A stretch of 64,000 bases of DNA from Hylemonella sp. GTDB taxonomy: Bacteria; Pseudomonadota; Gammaproteobacteria; Burkholderiales; Burkholderiaceae_C. Below, piece after piece: positions 36,766-44,932 of the stretch. Under the pieces are notes generated by a model. The model was not told the DNA's origin. It did no database searches and saw only the letters and a list, made by a program, of their open reading frames with translations. The position numbers were made by a program, and so were the translations under genes. How positions within the stretch are numbered: position 1 is the first letter of the stretch; every line of letters begins with the position of its first letter. The stretch is from contig JAUXVI010000046.1 in assembly GCA_030680575.1 (NCBI GenBank), positions 1 through 64,000 of the forward strand. Direction: 5' to 3'.

Positions 36766-37821
36766 GTGACATCACCCGCCACTCCCACGCCCAGACCTTT
36801 GTACAGCCCGTCGGCCCAGGCTGCGATCGCCTCTTCCATGGCGCGCGTGGCCTTGCTGGCCGCTGGGGTCGACTGCATCTATTTCCTGTTCTTTCTGGTC
36901 GTGGATTCGCCCTGGCTGGCCTGGATCAACGTGCTGAGCGTGGCCATGTATGCCGCCGCCTACCGGCTGGCACAACAGCAGAAGCTGCGCGCTGGTGCCT
37001 TGCTGATCTGGCTGGAGGCGTTTGTGCATGCCGTGATCGGCACGCTGATGACTGGTTGGGACAGCGGTTTCCACTACCTGCTGCTGATGTTCATCCCATC
37101 GGTCATCCTGACCAACTCACGCCGGCAGTCGCTCGCTTTTGTCGTGGCCCTGCTGGTGTTTCTGGGGACACTGGATTTTCTGTCGCGCAGCCTGGGGCCG
37201 CTGGCACCGCTGTCGGACAGCGCCCTGGTGGCGCTGAAGTGGCTGAACATCACGATCTTCATCTCGATGTTCTCCTCGCTGTCGATCTATTACCGGCGCA
37301 AGATCTTTCAGGCCGAGCGCTCCCTGCATGCCCAGGCCACGCAGGATGCCCTGACCGGCCTGTACAACCGGCGCCATTTCCAGCTGGTGGCCGACCAGGA
37401 GCTGGTCCGCTGCCAGCGCACCGGTAGCCGTGCCTGCCTGCTCATGATGGACATCGATTTTTTCAAGACGATCAATGACACCTATGGTCATGAGACCGGG
37501 GACCAGGTGCTGATCTCGGTGGCCCGCACGCTCAAGCAAGGCGCGCGCGCGATGGACACGCTGGCGCGCTGGGGCGGCGAGGAGTTCATCCTGCTGATGC
37601 CGGACGTCGATGCCGCGGAAGCCTTGGTCGTGGCCGAGCGCTTCCGCCAGGCGGTGGAGCGCAACCCCATCGTCTTCTCTTCCGGCGAGATCTTCTGCAC
37701 CTTGTCGTTCGGCGTGACGCAATTGGAACGCGGTGAGCCGCTGAGTACGGCCGTTGGCCGCGCCGACCGCGCGCTCTACCGCAGCAAGGTGGACGGCAAG
37801 AACCGCGTCAGCCACGAGTGA
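36766..37821 (+). CDS. Membrane-bound diguanylate cyclase (GGDEF)
   Basis: A 351-residue protein starting at GTG 36766. Six or so hydrophobic segments fill residues 25-185 (MASE-like sensor region, e.g. VDCIYFLFFLVV and YLLLMFIPSVIL). A short linker leads to a GGDEF domain (about 195-351): DALTGLYNRRHFQ, DIDFFKTINDTYGHETGD, and the active site WGGEEF. An RxxD product-inhibition site (RAMD) lies five residues before it. The protein should synthesise cyclic di-GMP in response to an unknown membrane signal. It lies alone between tRNA-Ser and hslR. Confidence 0.9.
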   Translation: MTSPATPTPRPLYSPSAQAAIASSMARVALLAAGVDCIYFLFFLVVDSPWLAWINVLSVAMYAAAYRLAQQQKLRAGALLIWLEAFVHAVIGTLMTGWDSGFHYLLLMFIPSVILTNSRRQSLAFVVALLVFLGTLDFLSRSLGPLAPLSDSALVALKWLNITIFISMFSSLSIYYRRKIFQAERSLHAQATQDALTGLYNRRHFQLVADQELVRCQRTGSRACLLMMDIDFFKTINDTYGHETGDQVLISVARTLKQGARAMDTLARWGGEEFILLMPDVDAAEALVVAERFRQAVERNPIVFSSGEIFCTLSFGVTQLERGEPLSTAVGRADRALYRSKVDGKNRVSHE

Positions 37822-37854
37822 GTGGCGGGGCGATCAAGCCCGCTCAGGCCACCA

Positions 37855-38283
37855 TCATTCGATGGAGGCACTCCAGCGCGCGTCCCAGGTGTTTTCCATC
37901 TGGCGTCGGTCGCGCTTGGTGGGGCGGCCGTGTTCGATGCTCAGTGCCGGCTCGGCGGCGACGCGTCGCTGCTCCGCCGCCGCGGTCCGCGCCAGCCGGC
38001 TGGCTTCGGTTTCCTCATAGAGTTGTTGCGCTGCAGGTGCCGGGCCCCGCTGGTTGCTGATGCCCAAGACCCGCACCGTGCGTGTGACAGGGCCCTGGCG
38101 CATGGCAACGAGATCACCAGCACGGACCTCGCGTGACGGCTTGGCCACCTGCTCATTTACCAGCACGCGGCCTTTGCCGATTTCCTCGCTGGCCAGCGAA
38201 CGCGTCTTGTAGAAGCGGGCGGCCCAGAGCCATTTGTCGATGCGCAGTTGTTCCATGTCGGTTTGCGGTGGTGAATCCAACAT
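37855..38283 (-). CDS. hslR: Hsp15-type ribosome-associated S4 RNA-binding protein
   Basis: The protein carries an S4 RNA-binding domain beginning RIDKWLWAARFYKTRSLASE and ending VRAGDLVAMRQGPVTRTVRV, then a basic tail, as in Hsp15. Hsp15 binds stalled 50S subunits carrying nascent chains after heat shock. I choose ATG 38283 (MLDSPPQTDMEQLRIDKWLW; 142 residues) because GGAG lies 8 bases upstream; ATG 38256 (133 residues) is the alternative. The frame open far upstream overlaps the sigma-54 activator and is a shadow. It is divergent from that activator, with 34 bases between the starts. Confidence 0.88.
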   Translation of the reverse strand: MLDSPPQTDMEQLRIDKWLWAARFYKTRSLASEEIGKGRVLVNEQVAKPSREVRAGDLVAMRQGPVTRTVRVLGISNQRGPAPAAQQLYEETEASRLARTAAAEQRRVAAEPALSIEHGRPTKRDRRQMENTWDARWSASIE

Positions 38284-38317
38284 GTGATCCACTCCGGGGC
38301 CACTGTACCATTGGCGC

Positions 38318-39781
38318 ATGGAAAAAACGGACACCTTGCCGCGCGATGCCCAGAGCATTCTGGAACTGGCGGCGCGCTCCATGTTCGACCTGTTTGCCAA
38401 TGCCAGCGAAGGCATGCTGCTGGTGGACCGGCAGGGCAAGGTGGTCTGGATCAACGAGCAGTACAAACGCTTTCTGCCAGCGCTGGGCTTCGAGCGGGTG
38501 GAGGATTTTGTCGGCCACCCCGTGGCCAGCGTGGTGCACAACACGCAGATGCACCATGTGCTGGAGACGGGCAAGCCGATCCTGATTGATCTGCTGAGCA
38601 ACCGCGCCGGTACCTTCGGCGTCAGCCGCATTCCGCTGCGCGACAGCTCGGGCGAGGTCATCGGGGCCCTGGGCATCGTGCTGTTCGACCACCCCGAAAC
38701 CAATCTGCAACCGCTGATCACCAAGTTCGCCGCTTTGCAGCGCGAGCTGGATGATGCCCGCCGTGAGTTGGCCAGCCAGCGCAGCGGGCAGCGCCAGGCC
38801 AAGTACACCTTCGCCAGTTTCGTCGGCGCCAGTCCGGCGGTGGTGGAGGTCAAGCGGCTGGCACGCCGCGCGGCGCAGTCCAACAGCACTGTGCTCTTGT
38901 TGGGTGAAACCGGTACCGGCAAGGAGCTGCTGGCGCATGCCATCCATGCGGTGTCGGCACGTGCGGCGCGTTCTTTCGTCAGCGTCAACATCGCCGCGGT
39001 GCCCGACACCCTGCTGGAGGCGGAGTTCTTCGGCGTGGCGCCCGGTGCCTACACCGGCGCCGAACGCAAGGGGCGCGACGGCAAGCTCAAGCTGGCCGAC
39101 GGCGGCACGCTGTTTCTGGATGAAATCGGCGACATGCCGTTGGGGCTGCAGTCCAAGCTGTTGCGCGCGCTGCAGGAGGGCGAGTTCGAGCCCTTGGGCT
39201 CCAACCAGCTGATGCGTTTCGATGCCAAGGTGATTGCCGCTACCTCGCGCGACCTCGGTCGTCTGGTGCGTGAGGGCAAGTTCCGCGAGGACCTGTACTA
39301 CCGTTTGAATGTGCTGCCGATCCGGGTGCCGCCGCTGCGCGAACGCCGCGCCGACATCCCGGCGCTGGCCGAGGCGCTGGGGGAGGACATTGCCTTGCGC
39401 AGTGGTTTGCCGCAGCCCGAGCTGACGCTGGATGCCATGGACCTGCTGTCGGCCCAGGTCTGGCGCGGCAATGTGCGTGAGCTGCGCAATGTGCTGGAGC
39501 AGGCCGCCATGCTGGGTGACTCCAGTCGCATCGACCGGGTGCAGATCGAGATGGTCTTGCGCGAGACCGGTATCGAACAGTTGGAGCCGGCGCTGGCCGA
39601 AAGCGCACCGCTGCCATCGGCGTCGGCACCGATCCGTCCGCTGGCCGAGCAGGTCGCCGAGTTGGAACGTGCCGCCATTGCGGCCGCGATGGCGGCCAGT
39701 GGCGGCAACAAGGTGGCGGCGGCCAAACTGCTGGGGATCTCCCGCGCCACCTTGTATGGGCGGCTTGATTCGTCTGTCTGA
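38318..39781 (+). CDS. Sigma-54-dependent Fis-family activator with PAS domain
   Basis: A 487-residue bacterial enhancer-binding protein. The N-terminal PAS sensor (about 20-135, FANASEGMLLVDRQGKVVWI) is followed by a short coiled linker and the AAA+ domain. Walker A is GETGTGKE (about 195-203), the sigma-54-contacting loop is GAYTGA (243-248, Tyr in place of the usual Phe), and Walker B is GGTLFLDEIGD. The C-terminal Fis-type helix-turn-helix ends NKVAAAKLLGISRATLYGRL. Downstream are a perfect 13-bp palindrome and a -24/-12 promoter in front of an ABC transporter operon, which is its likely target. The inducer is unknown. Confidence 0.92.
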   Translation: MEKTDTLPRDAQSILELAARSMFDLFANASEGMLLVDRQGKVVWINEQYKRFLPALGFERVEDFVGHPVASVVHNTQMHHVLETGKPILIDLLSNRAGTFGVSRIPLRDSSGEVIGALGIVLFDHPETNLQPLITKFAALQRELDDARRELASQRSGQRQAKYTFASFVGASPAVVEVKRLARRAAQSNSTVLLLGETGTGKELLAHAIHAVSARAARSFVSVNIAAVPDTLLEAEFFGVAPGAYTGAERKGRDGKLKLADGGTLFLDEIGDMPLGLQSKLLRALQEGEFEPLGSNQLMRFDAKVIAATSRDLGRLVREGKFREDLYYRLNVLPIRVPPLRERRADIPALAEALGEDIALRSGLPQPELTLDAMDLLSAQVWRGNVRELRNVLEQAAMLGDSSRIDRVQIEMVLRETGIEQLEPALAESAPLPSASAPIRPLAEQVAELERAAIAAAMAASGGNKVAAAKLLGISRATLYGRLDSSV

Positions 39782-39797
39782 AAAATAATCACTTGAC

Positions 39798-39829
39798 TGA
39801 AATAAATACATCTATTTGTATTTATTTCA
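39798..39829. promoter_or_regulatory. 13-bp perfect palindrome, probable enhancer site for the sigma-54 activator
   Basis: TGAAATAAATACA (39798-39810) is the exact reverse complement of 39817-39829, with six bases between. It is strikingly AT-rich, starts 16 bases after the activator's stop codon, and lies about 55 bases before the -24 element. This fits an upstream activating sequence for the adjacent Fis-type regulator. It could also act as a terminator hairpin for the regulator gene, but no T-run follows. Confidence 0.7.
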
Positions 39830-39882
39830 GACGTTTGGTGGACTGGTCACAGGAATTCCCAATCAAATCAAGCACTTGCCGC

Positions 39883-39899
39883 TTGGCACGATCCCTGCT
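39883..39899 (+). promoter_or_regulatory. Sigma-54 (-24/-12) promoter of the ABC transporter operon
   Basis: TTGGCACGATCCCTGCT matches the consensus (YTGGCACG-N4-TTGCW) closely. The invariant GG (39885-39886) and GC (39897-39898) are exactly 10 bases apart. It lies 38 bases before the binding-protein ATG and downstream of the activator's presumed enhancer site. Confidence 0.88.
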
Positions 39900-39936
39900 G
39901 TCATGCCATGTTCGCATTCATAACAAGGAGACATCC

Positions 39937-41136
39937 ATGCAACGACGCACCTGGGTCGCCCGCGCCAGCCTGCTGGCCACCGCCATTGCCGCCACCGTGT
40001 TCAGTGCCGGCGTTTACGCGCAGGGCAAGGACATCCGTATCGCCCACATCTACAGCAAGACCGGTCCGCTGGAAGCCTACGGCAAGCAGACCCAGACCGG
40101 GTTCATGATGGGCCTGGACTACGCCACCGGCGGCACCATGACGGTGGCCGGTCGCAAGATCGTGGTGATGGAAAAGGACGACCAGGGCAAGCCCGACCTG
40201 GGCAAGAGCCTGCTGGCTGCCGCCTACGGCGACGACAAGGTCGATCTGGCCGTCGGTCCCACCGCTTCGCCGGTGGCGCTGGCCATGCTGCCGGTGGCCG
40301 AAGAGTACAAGAAGGTGCTGCTGGTGGAGCCGGCCGTGGCTGACTCCATCACCGGCGACAAGTGGAACAAGTACATCTTCCGCACCGGCCGCAACAGCAG
40401 CCAGGACGCGATTGCCAACGCGGTGGCGCTGGACAAGGAAGGCATCAGCGTCGTGACCATGGCGCAGGACTCGGCCTTCGGTCGCGACGGCGTCAAGGCC
40501 TTCAAGGAAGCGCTGAAGAAAGCCAAGCTGGTGCACGAGGAGTACCTGCCGCCGGCCACCACCGACTTCACCGCCGGCGGCCAGCGCATGATCGACAAGC
40601 TCAAGGGACTGCCGGGCCGCAAGGTGATCTTCATCATCTGGGCCGGCGGCAACCCGTTCAAGATCGCCGACATGGACTTGAAGCGCCACGGCATCGAGAT
40701 CGCCACCGGTGGCAACATCCTGCCGGCCATGACGGCCTACAAGCAGTTCCCCGGCATGGAAGGCGCGGCCTACTATTACTTCGGCATTCCGAAGAACCCG
40801 GTCAACGAGGCCATGGTGTCCCAGCACTACAAGCAGTTCAAGGCCCCGCCGGACTTCTTCACCGCCGGCGGTTTCAGCGCCGCCATGGCCGTGGTCACGG
40901 CACTGAAGAAGACCAATGGCGAAACCGCCAGCAACAAGCTGATTGCCGCCATGGAAGGCATGAGCTTCGACACCCCCAAGGGCCGGATGACCTTCCGCAA
41001 GGAAGACCACCAGGCCATGCAGAGCATGTACCACTTCAAGATCAAGGTCGATCCGGCCTTTGCCTGGGGCGTGCCGGAGCTGGTGCGCGAGATCAAGGCG
41101 GAAGAGATGAATATCCCCATCCGCAACAAACGCTAA
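39937..41136 (+). CDS. Branched-chain-type ABC transporter substrate-binding protein
   Basis: The start at ATG 39937 follows a good ribosome site (AAGGAG at 39925-39930) and gives 399 residues. The frame open further upstream crosses the promoter and is not used. The N-terminus is a signal peptide ending VYAQG, without a lipobox cysteine. The mature protein is a periplasmic binding protein of the HAAT/Leu-Ile-Val group (IRIAHIYSKTGPLEAYGKQT, VDLAVGPTASPVALAMLPVA, SAFGRDGVKAFKEALKK). Such proteins in Burkholderiales bind amino acids, amides or aromatic acids. The sigma-54 control hints at a catabolic substrate, but this is inference. Confidence 0.88.
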   Translation: MQRRTWVARASLLATAIAATVFSAGVYAQGKDIRIAHIYSKTGPLEAYGKQTQTGFMMGLDYATGGTMTVAGRKIVVMEKDDQGKPDLGKSLLAAAYGDDKVDLAVGPTASPVALAMLPVAEEYKKVLLVEPAVADSITGDKWNKYIFRTGRNSSQDAIANAVALDKEGISVVTMAQDSAFGRDGVKAFKEALKKAKLVHEEYLPPATTDFTAGGQRMIDKLKGLPGRKVIFIIWAGGNPFKIADMDLKRHGIEIATGGNILPAMTAYKQFPGMEGAAYYYFGIPKNPVNEAMVSQHYKQFKAPPDFFTAGGFSAAMAVVTALKKTNGETASNKLIAAMEGMSFDTPKGRMTFRKEDHQAMQSMYHFKIKVDPAFAWGVPELVREIKAEEMNIPIRNKR

Positions 41137-41138
41137 TT

Positions 41139-41276
41139 GAATGGGTGCTCGGCTACTGCGCGGGCACGCTGCGTCGTCGGGCGGTGCTCGCCATCCTCAC
41201 GTACCGCAAGTACGTTCCGGTGGCTGTGCTCCGTCCGCCTAGCCGCGTACCCGCTCGCTACGCCGCTCCCCCATTC
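41139..41276. repeat. 138-bp imperfect-palindrome repeat within the transporter operon
   Basis: The segment is bounded by GAATGGG (41139-41145) and CCCATTC (41270-41276). It contains an ACGTAC/GTACGT hairpin (41199-41204 with 41210-41215) at the centre of a longer imperfect palindrome. I recall similar spacers (GGTGCTCGCCATCCTCACGT type) as dispersed repeats in Comamonadaceae. It begins 3 bases after the binding-protein stop codon. It may stabilise the binding-protein mRNA, giving excess binding protein over the ATPases. Confidence 0.65.
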
Positions 41277-41293
41277 ACCGGGGCTCTGCTTTC

Positions 41294-42058
41294 ATGCTTC
41301 AAACAAAAGACTTAACGATCCGCTTCGGCGGGCACGTGGCGGTCAATGCCGTCTCGTGTGCCTTTGCGCCGGGCACGCTGACGGCCATCGTCGGCCCGAA
41401 CGGGGCCGGCAAGACCACTTACTTCAACCTGATCTCGGGGCAGCTCCAGGCCACGGCCGGGACGGTGTCGCTCAACGGGCGCGATCTCTCTGGTCTGCCA
41501 GCCTCGGCGCGCACACGTGCCGGTCTGGGGCGGGCTTTCCAGCTGACCAACCTGTTCCCCAACCTGAGTGTGCTGGAGAACATCCGACTGGCCGTGCAGG
41601 CCTCGCTGGAGGGGCCGCACCGTCGCGGCCTGAACCTGTGGAGCATCTGGAGTGATCACGCGCGCCTGACCGAGCGGGCACACGAAATTCTGGCGTCGGT
41701 GGCCATGGCGCGCCAGCAGGATGCGCCGGTGGCCAGCCTGCCGCACGGCGACCAGCGCAAGCTGGAAGTGGCGCTGCTGATGGCGCTCGACCCGCAGGTC
41801 TACATGTTCGATGAGCCCACGGCTGGCATGAGCCACGACGAGGCGCCGGTGATCCTGAACCTGATCCGCGCGCTCAAACAGGACAAGTCCAAGACCATTC
41901 TGCTGGTGGAACACAAGATGGACGTGGTGCGCGAGCTGGCCGACCGCATCATCGTGCTGCACAACGGCACGCTGGTGGCGGATGGTGAGCCGGCCGAAGT
42001 GATTGCCTCACCAGTGGTGCAGGAAGCCTATCTGGGCGTCACGAAGGAGCCGGCATGA
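41294..42058 (+). CDS. livG: ABC transporter ATP-binding protein, LivG type
   Basis: A 254-residue ATPase with Walker A GPNGAGKTT, Q-loop in RAFQLTNLFPNLSVLENIRL, and Walker B VYMFDEPTAGMSHDE. The signature region reads SLPHGDQRKLEVAL, with HGDQ in place of SGGQ, as is common in LivG proteins. It energises branched-chain-type uptake together with the next gene. Its stop overlaps the following ATG (ATGA). The symbol indicates family, not proven substrate. Confidence 0.9.
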   Translation: MLQTKDLTIRFGGHVAVNAVSCAFAPGTLTAIVGPNGAGKTTYFNLISGQLQATAGTVSLNGRDLSGLPASARTRAGLGRAFQLTNLFPNLSVLENIRLAVQASLEGPHRRGLNLWSIWSDHARLTERAHEILASVAMARQQDAPVASLPHGDQRKLEVALLMALDPQVYMFDEPTAGMSHDEAPVILNLIRALKQDKSKTILLVEHKMDVVRELADRIIVLHNGTLVADGEPAEVIASPVVQEAYLGVTKEPA

Positions 42059-42780
42059 GCGATATGTTGTTGACGCTCGAAGGCGTGCATACCCACATTG
42101 GCGCGTACCACATCCTGCACGGCGTGGACCTGCAGGTGCCGCGCGGCCAGCTCACCATGCTGCTGGGCCGCAACGGTGCCGGCAAGACCACCACGCTGCG
42201 CACCATCATGGGCCTGTGGCAGGCCTCGCAGGGCCGCATCACCTTCAACGGCCAGGACATCACACGCCTGCACACGCCGGCCATCGCCGCGCTGGACATC
42301 GCCTACGTGCCGGAGAACATGGGCATCTTCGCCGACCTCACGGTGAAAGAGAACATGCTGCTGGCCGCCCGCCAGGCAAAGCATGCCCGCGACATGGACG
42401 AGGAACGCCTGCAGTGGATCTTCAAGCTCTTTCCGGCGGTGGAGAAGTTCTGGAACCACCCCGCCGGCAAGCTGTCGGGCGGGCAGAAGCAGATGCTGGC
42501 GGTGTCGCGCGCCATCGTCGAGCCGCGCCGCCTGCTGATCGTTGACGAGCCGAGCAAGGGCCTGGCGCCGGTGATGATCGACAACATGATCACCGCCTTT
42601 CAGCAGCTCAAGGCCAGCGGCGTGACCATCCTGCTGGTAGAGCAGAACATCAATTTCGCCAAGCGCCTCGGTGACAGTGTGGCTGTGATGGACGACGGCC
42701 GCGTGGTGCATGCCGGCGCCATGCAGGCGCTGGCCGAAGACGAGGTATTGCAGCAGTCGCTGCTGGGGTTGGCGTTATGA
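42055..42780 (+). CDS. livF: ABC transporter ATP-binding protein, LivF type
   Basis: A 241-residue second ATPase with Walker A GRNGAGKTTTLRTIMG, the canonical signature KLSGGQKQMLAVSRAI, and Walker B LLIVDEPSKGLAP. It starts in the ATGA overlap with livG. Together they form the heterodimeric motor of the HAAT transporter. 85 bases, mostly a dispersed repeat, separate it from the permease gene. Confidence 0.9.
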   Translation: MSDMLLTLEGVHTHIGAYHILHGVDLQVPRGQLTMLLGRNGAGKTTTLRTIMGLWQASQGRITFNGQDITRLHTPAIAALDIAYVPENMGIFADLTVKENMLLAARQAKHARDMDEERLQWIFKLFPAVEKFWNHPAGKLSGGQKQMLAVSRAIVEPRRLLIVDEPSKGLAPVMIDNMITAFQQLKASGVTILLVEQNINFAKRLGDSVAVMDDGRVVHAGAMQALAEDEVLQQSLLGLAL

Positions 42781-42796
42781 CGATGAGCGCCGCAGG

Positions 42797-42863
42797 GCCG
42801 TCCCAAGGCGCGAGCGCCCCCTCGGGGGGCAGCGCAGTACACGCAGTGACAAGCGTGGGGGTA
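42797..42863 (+). repeat. Dispersed GC-rich spacer repeat before livH
   Basis: The spacer contains CCCCCTCGGGGGGC-type dyads and ends ACGCAGTG (42841-42848) ... CGTGGGGGT (42854-42862). The same terminal pattern recurs at 52386-52409 between hpnE and hpnD (CACGCAGTG ... CGTGGGGGT). I recall it as a common spacer in Comamonadaceae. It ends 3-4 bases before the livH ATG and replaces a normal ribosome site. Confidence 0.6.
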
Positions 42864-42865
42864 CT

Positions 42866-43843
42866 ATGAAAAATTTCGACTACAAGCCGCTGCTGCTGGT
42901 GCCCTTGCTGGCGCTGGCCGCTTTGCCGTTGATCGGCTCGGGCTCGACCTGGCTCACGCTCACCGTGGCCGGCCTGGCCATGGGCATGATCGTTTTCATC
43001 ATCGCCTCTGGCCTGACGCTGGTGTTCGGCCTGATGGACGTGCTCAACTTCGGCCACGGTGTCTTCATTGCGCTCGGTGCCTTCGTGGCCACCAGCGTGT
43101 TGGGTGTCATGGGCGACTGGACTGGCTCGACCGAGCTGTGGCGCAATCTGGTGGCGGTGCTGCCGGCCATGCTGGTGGCGATGGCGGTGGCCGGTGCGCT
43201 GGGTCTGGCGTTCGAGCGCTTTATCGTGCGGCCGGTCTACGGCCAGCACCTCAAGCAGATTCTCATCACCATGGGCGGCATGATCATTGGTGAAGAGTTG
43301 ATCAAGGTGATCTGGGGTCCGCTGCAGATCCCGCTGCCGCTGCCCGAGGGCATGCGCGGCGCATTGGCGCTGGGCGAGGCCTCGATCGAGAAATACCGCG
43401 TGATCGCGGTGGTGGTGGGGCTGGTGGTGTTTGCTGTGCAGGCCTGGACGCTGTCGCGTACCAAGATCGGCCTGCTGATCCGCGCCGGCGTGCAGGACCG
43501 CGAGATGGTCGAGGCACTGGGTTACCGCATCCGCCGCCTGTTTGTCGGCGTGTTCGTCATGGGCAGCGCGCTGGCCGGCCTGGGCGGCGTGATGTGGGGC
43601 CTGTACCAACAGAACGTGGTGCCGCAGATGGGGGCGCAGGTCAACGTGCTGATCTTCATCGTCATCATCATCGGCGGCCTGGGTTCCACCGGCGGCGCGC
43701 TGATCGGCTCGCTGCTGGTCGGGCTGATGGCCAACTACACCGGCTTCCTGCTGCCGAAGGTGGCGCTGTTTTCCAACATCGCGCTGATGGTCGCCATCCT
43801 GTTGTGGCGGCCGCAAGGGGTCTACCCCGTGGCGAATCGTTAA
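42866..43843 (+). CDS. livH: Branched-chain-type ABC transporter permease, LivH type
   Basis: I start at ATG 42866 (MKNFDYKPLLLVPLLALAAL), giving 325 residues; the frame open upstream overlaps livF and the spacer repeat. The protein is almost entirely hydrophobic, with about eight membrane segments, and carries the LivH signature SGLTLVFGLMDVLNFGHGVF. The cytoplasmic coupling region for the ATPases is DREMVEALGYRIRRLFVGVF. It pairs with LivM to form the membrane channel. Confidence 0.9.
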   Translation: MKNFDYKPLLLVPLLALAALPLIGSGSTWLTLTVAGLAMGMIVFIIASGLTLVFGLMDVLNFGHGVFIALGAFVATSVLGVMGDWTGSTELWRNLVAVLPAMLVAMAVAGALGLAFERFIVRPVYGQHLKQILITMGGMIIGEELIKVIWGPLQIPLPLPEGMRGALALGEASIEKYRVIAVVVGLVVFAVQAWTLSRTKIGLLIRAGVQDREMVEALGYRIRRLFVGVFVMGSALAGLGGVMWGLYQQNVVPQMGAQVNVLIFIVIIIGGLGSTGGALIGSLLVGLMANYTGFLLPKVALFSNIALMVAILLWRPQGVYPVANR

Positions 43844-43855
43844 GGAGCGTCAAGC

Positions 43856-44932
43856 ATGTTCGCTCGTCTCATTTCCAACGACCTGCCGCGCAGCCGCGTG
43901 CTGGCGGTGCTGCTGGTCCTGCTGCTGCTCGCGCTGGCCTTTGCGCCTTTCATCGCGCCAGGCGTGAAGGCGCTCAACGTCGCGGCCAAGGTGCTGATCT
44001 TCGTCGTGCTGGTGGCCAGCTTCGACCTGCTGCTGGGCTACACCGGCATCGTCAGCTTCGCGCACACCATGTTCTTCGGCATCGGCGCCTACGGCATTGC
44101 GATTGCCAGCACCCTGCTGGGGCCCACCTGGGGCGCGCTGGGCGTGGGGCTGGCGGCGGCATTGCTGCTGTCGCTGCTGCTGGCGCTGGCCATCGGCCTG
44201 TTTTCGCTGCGCGTGCGTGCCATCTTTTTCGCCATGATCACGCTGGCGGTGGCCTCGGCCTTCCAGACCCTGGCCTCGCAGCTGTCGGAATTCACTGGCG
44301 GTGAGGACGGCCTGAGCTTCAAGCTGCCGGAGTGGTTGTCGCCCAGCTTCGAGCTGTTCGAGGAGCCGGTGCTGGGCGTCGTGCTCGACGGCCGGCTGAT
44401 CTGCTACTACCTGCTGTTTATCGTGGCGCTGGTGCTGTTGCTGGCGCTGCTGCGCATCGTCAACTCGCCGTTCGGCCGTGTGCTGCAGGCCATCCGCGAA
44501 AACGAGTTCCGTGCAGAGGCCATCGGCTACCGCGTGGTGGTGTACCGCACGCTCTCCAGCGTGCTGTCGGCGCTGTTCGCCTGCCTGGCCGGTGCCATGC
44601 TGGCGCTCTGGCTGCGCTACAACGGGCCCGATACGTCGCTCTCGTTCGAGATCATGATGGACGTGCTGCTGATCGTGGTCATCGGCGGCATGGGCACGAT
44701 TTACGGCTCGGCCATCGGCGCGGCGCTGTTCGTGGTGGCGCAAAGTTATTTGCAGGACCTGCTGCGCCTGGCCAGCGAGGCCGCATCCGCCGTGCCGCAA
44801 CTGTCAGCCCTGCTGTCGCCCGACCGCTGGCTGCTCTGGCTCGGTCTGCTGTTCGTGTTGTCGGTTTATTACTTTCCCACCGGGGTGGTCGGGCGCCTGC
44901 GCGCGGCAGCCGCCACAGGAGGCCCACGATGA
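43856..44932 (+). CDS. livM: Branched-chain-type ABC transporter permease, LivM type
   Basis: A 358-residue permease with the LivM signature LLLGYTGIVSFAHTMFFGIG and the EAA-like coupling loop NEFRAEAIGYRVVVYRTLSS. About nine to ten hydrophobic segments span the sequence. It lies 12 bases after livH, and its stop overlaps the hydrolase start (ATGA), so the hydrolase belongs to the same transcript. Confidence 0.9.
   Translation: MFARLISNDLPRSRVLAVLLVLLLLALAFAPFIAPGVKALNVAAKVLIFVVLVASFDLLLGYTGIVSFAHTMFFGIGAYGIAIASTLLGPTWGALGVGLAAALLLSLLLALAIGLFSLRVRAIFFAMITLAVASAFQTLASQLSEFTGGEDGLSFKLPEWLSPSFELFEEPVLGVVLDGRLICYYLLFIVALVLLLALLRIVNSPFGRVLQAIRENEFRAEAIGYRVVVYRTLSSVLSALFACLAGAMLALWLRYNGPDTSLSFEIMMDVLLIVVIGGMGTIYGSAIGAALFVVAQSYLQDLLRLASEAASAVPQLSALLSPDRWLLWLGLLFVLSVYYFPTGVVGRLRAAAATGGPR

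Noticed and set aside
38153-39811. 552-codon minus-strand frame over the sigma-54 activator
   Set aside because: Antisense shadow; it also overlaps the promoter region and hslR.
41139-41276. CRISPR-like repeat array
   Set aside because: There is a single palindromic unit without regularly spaced direct repeats; no CRISPR array was seen anywhere in the window.
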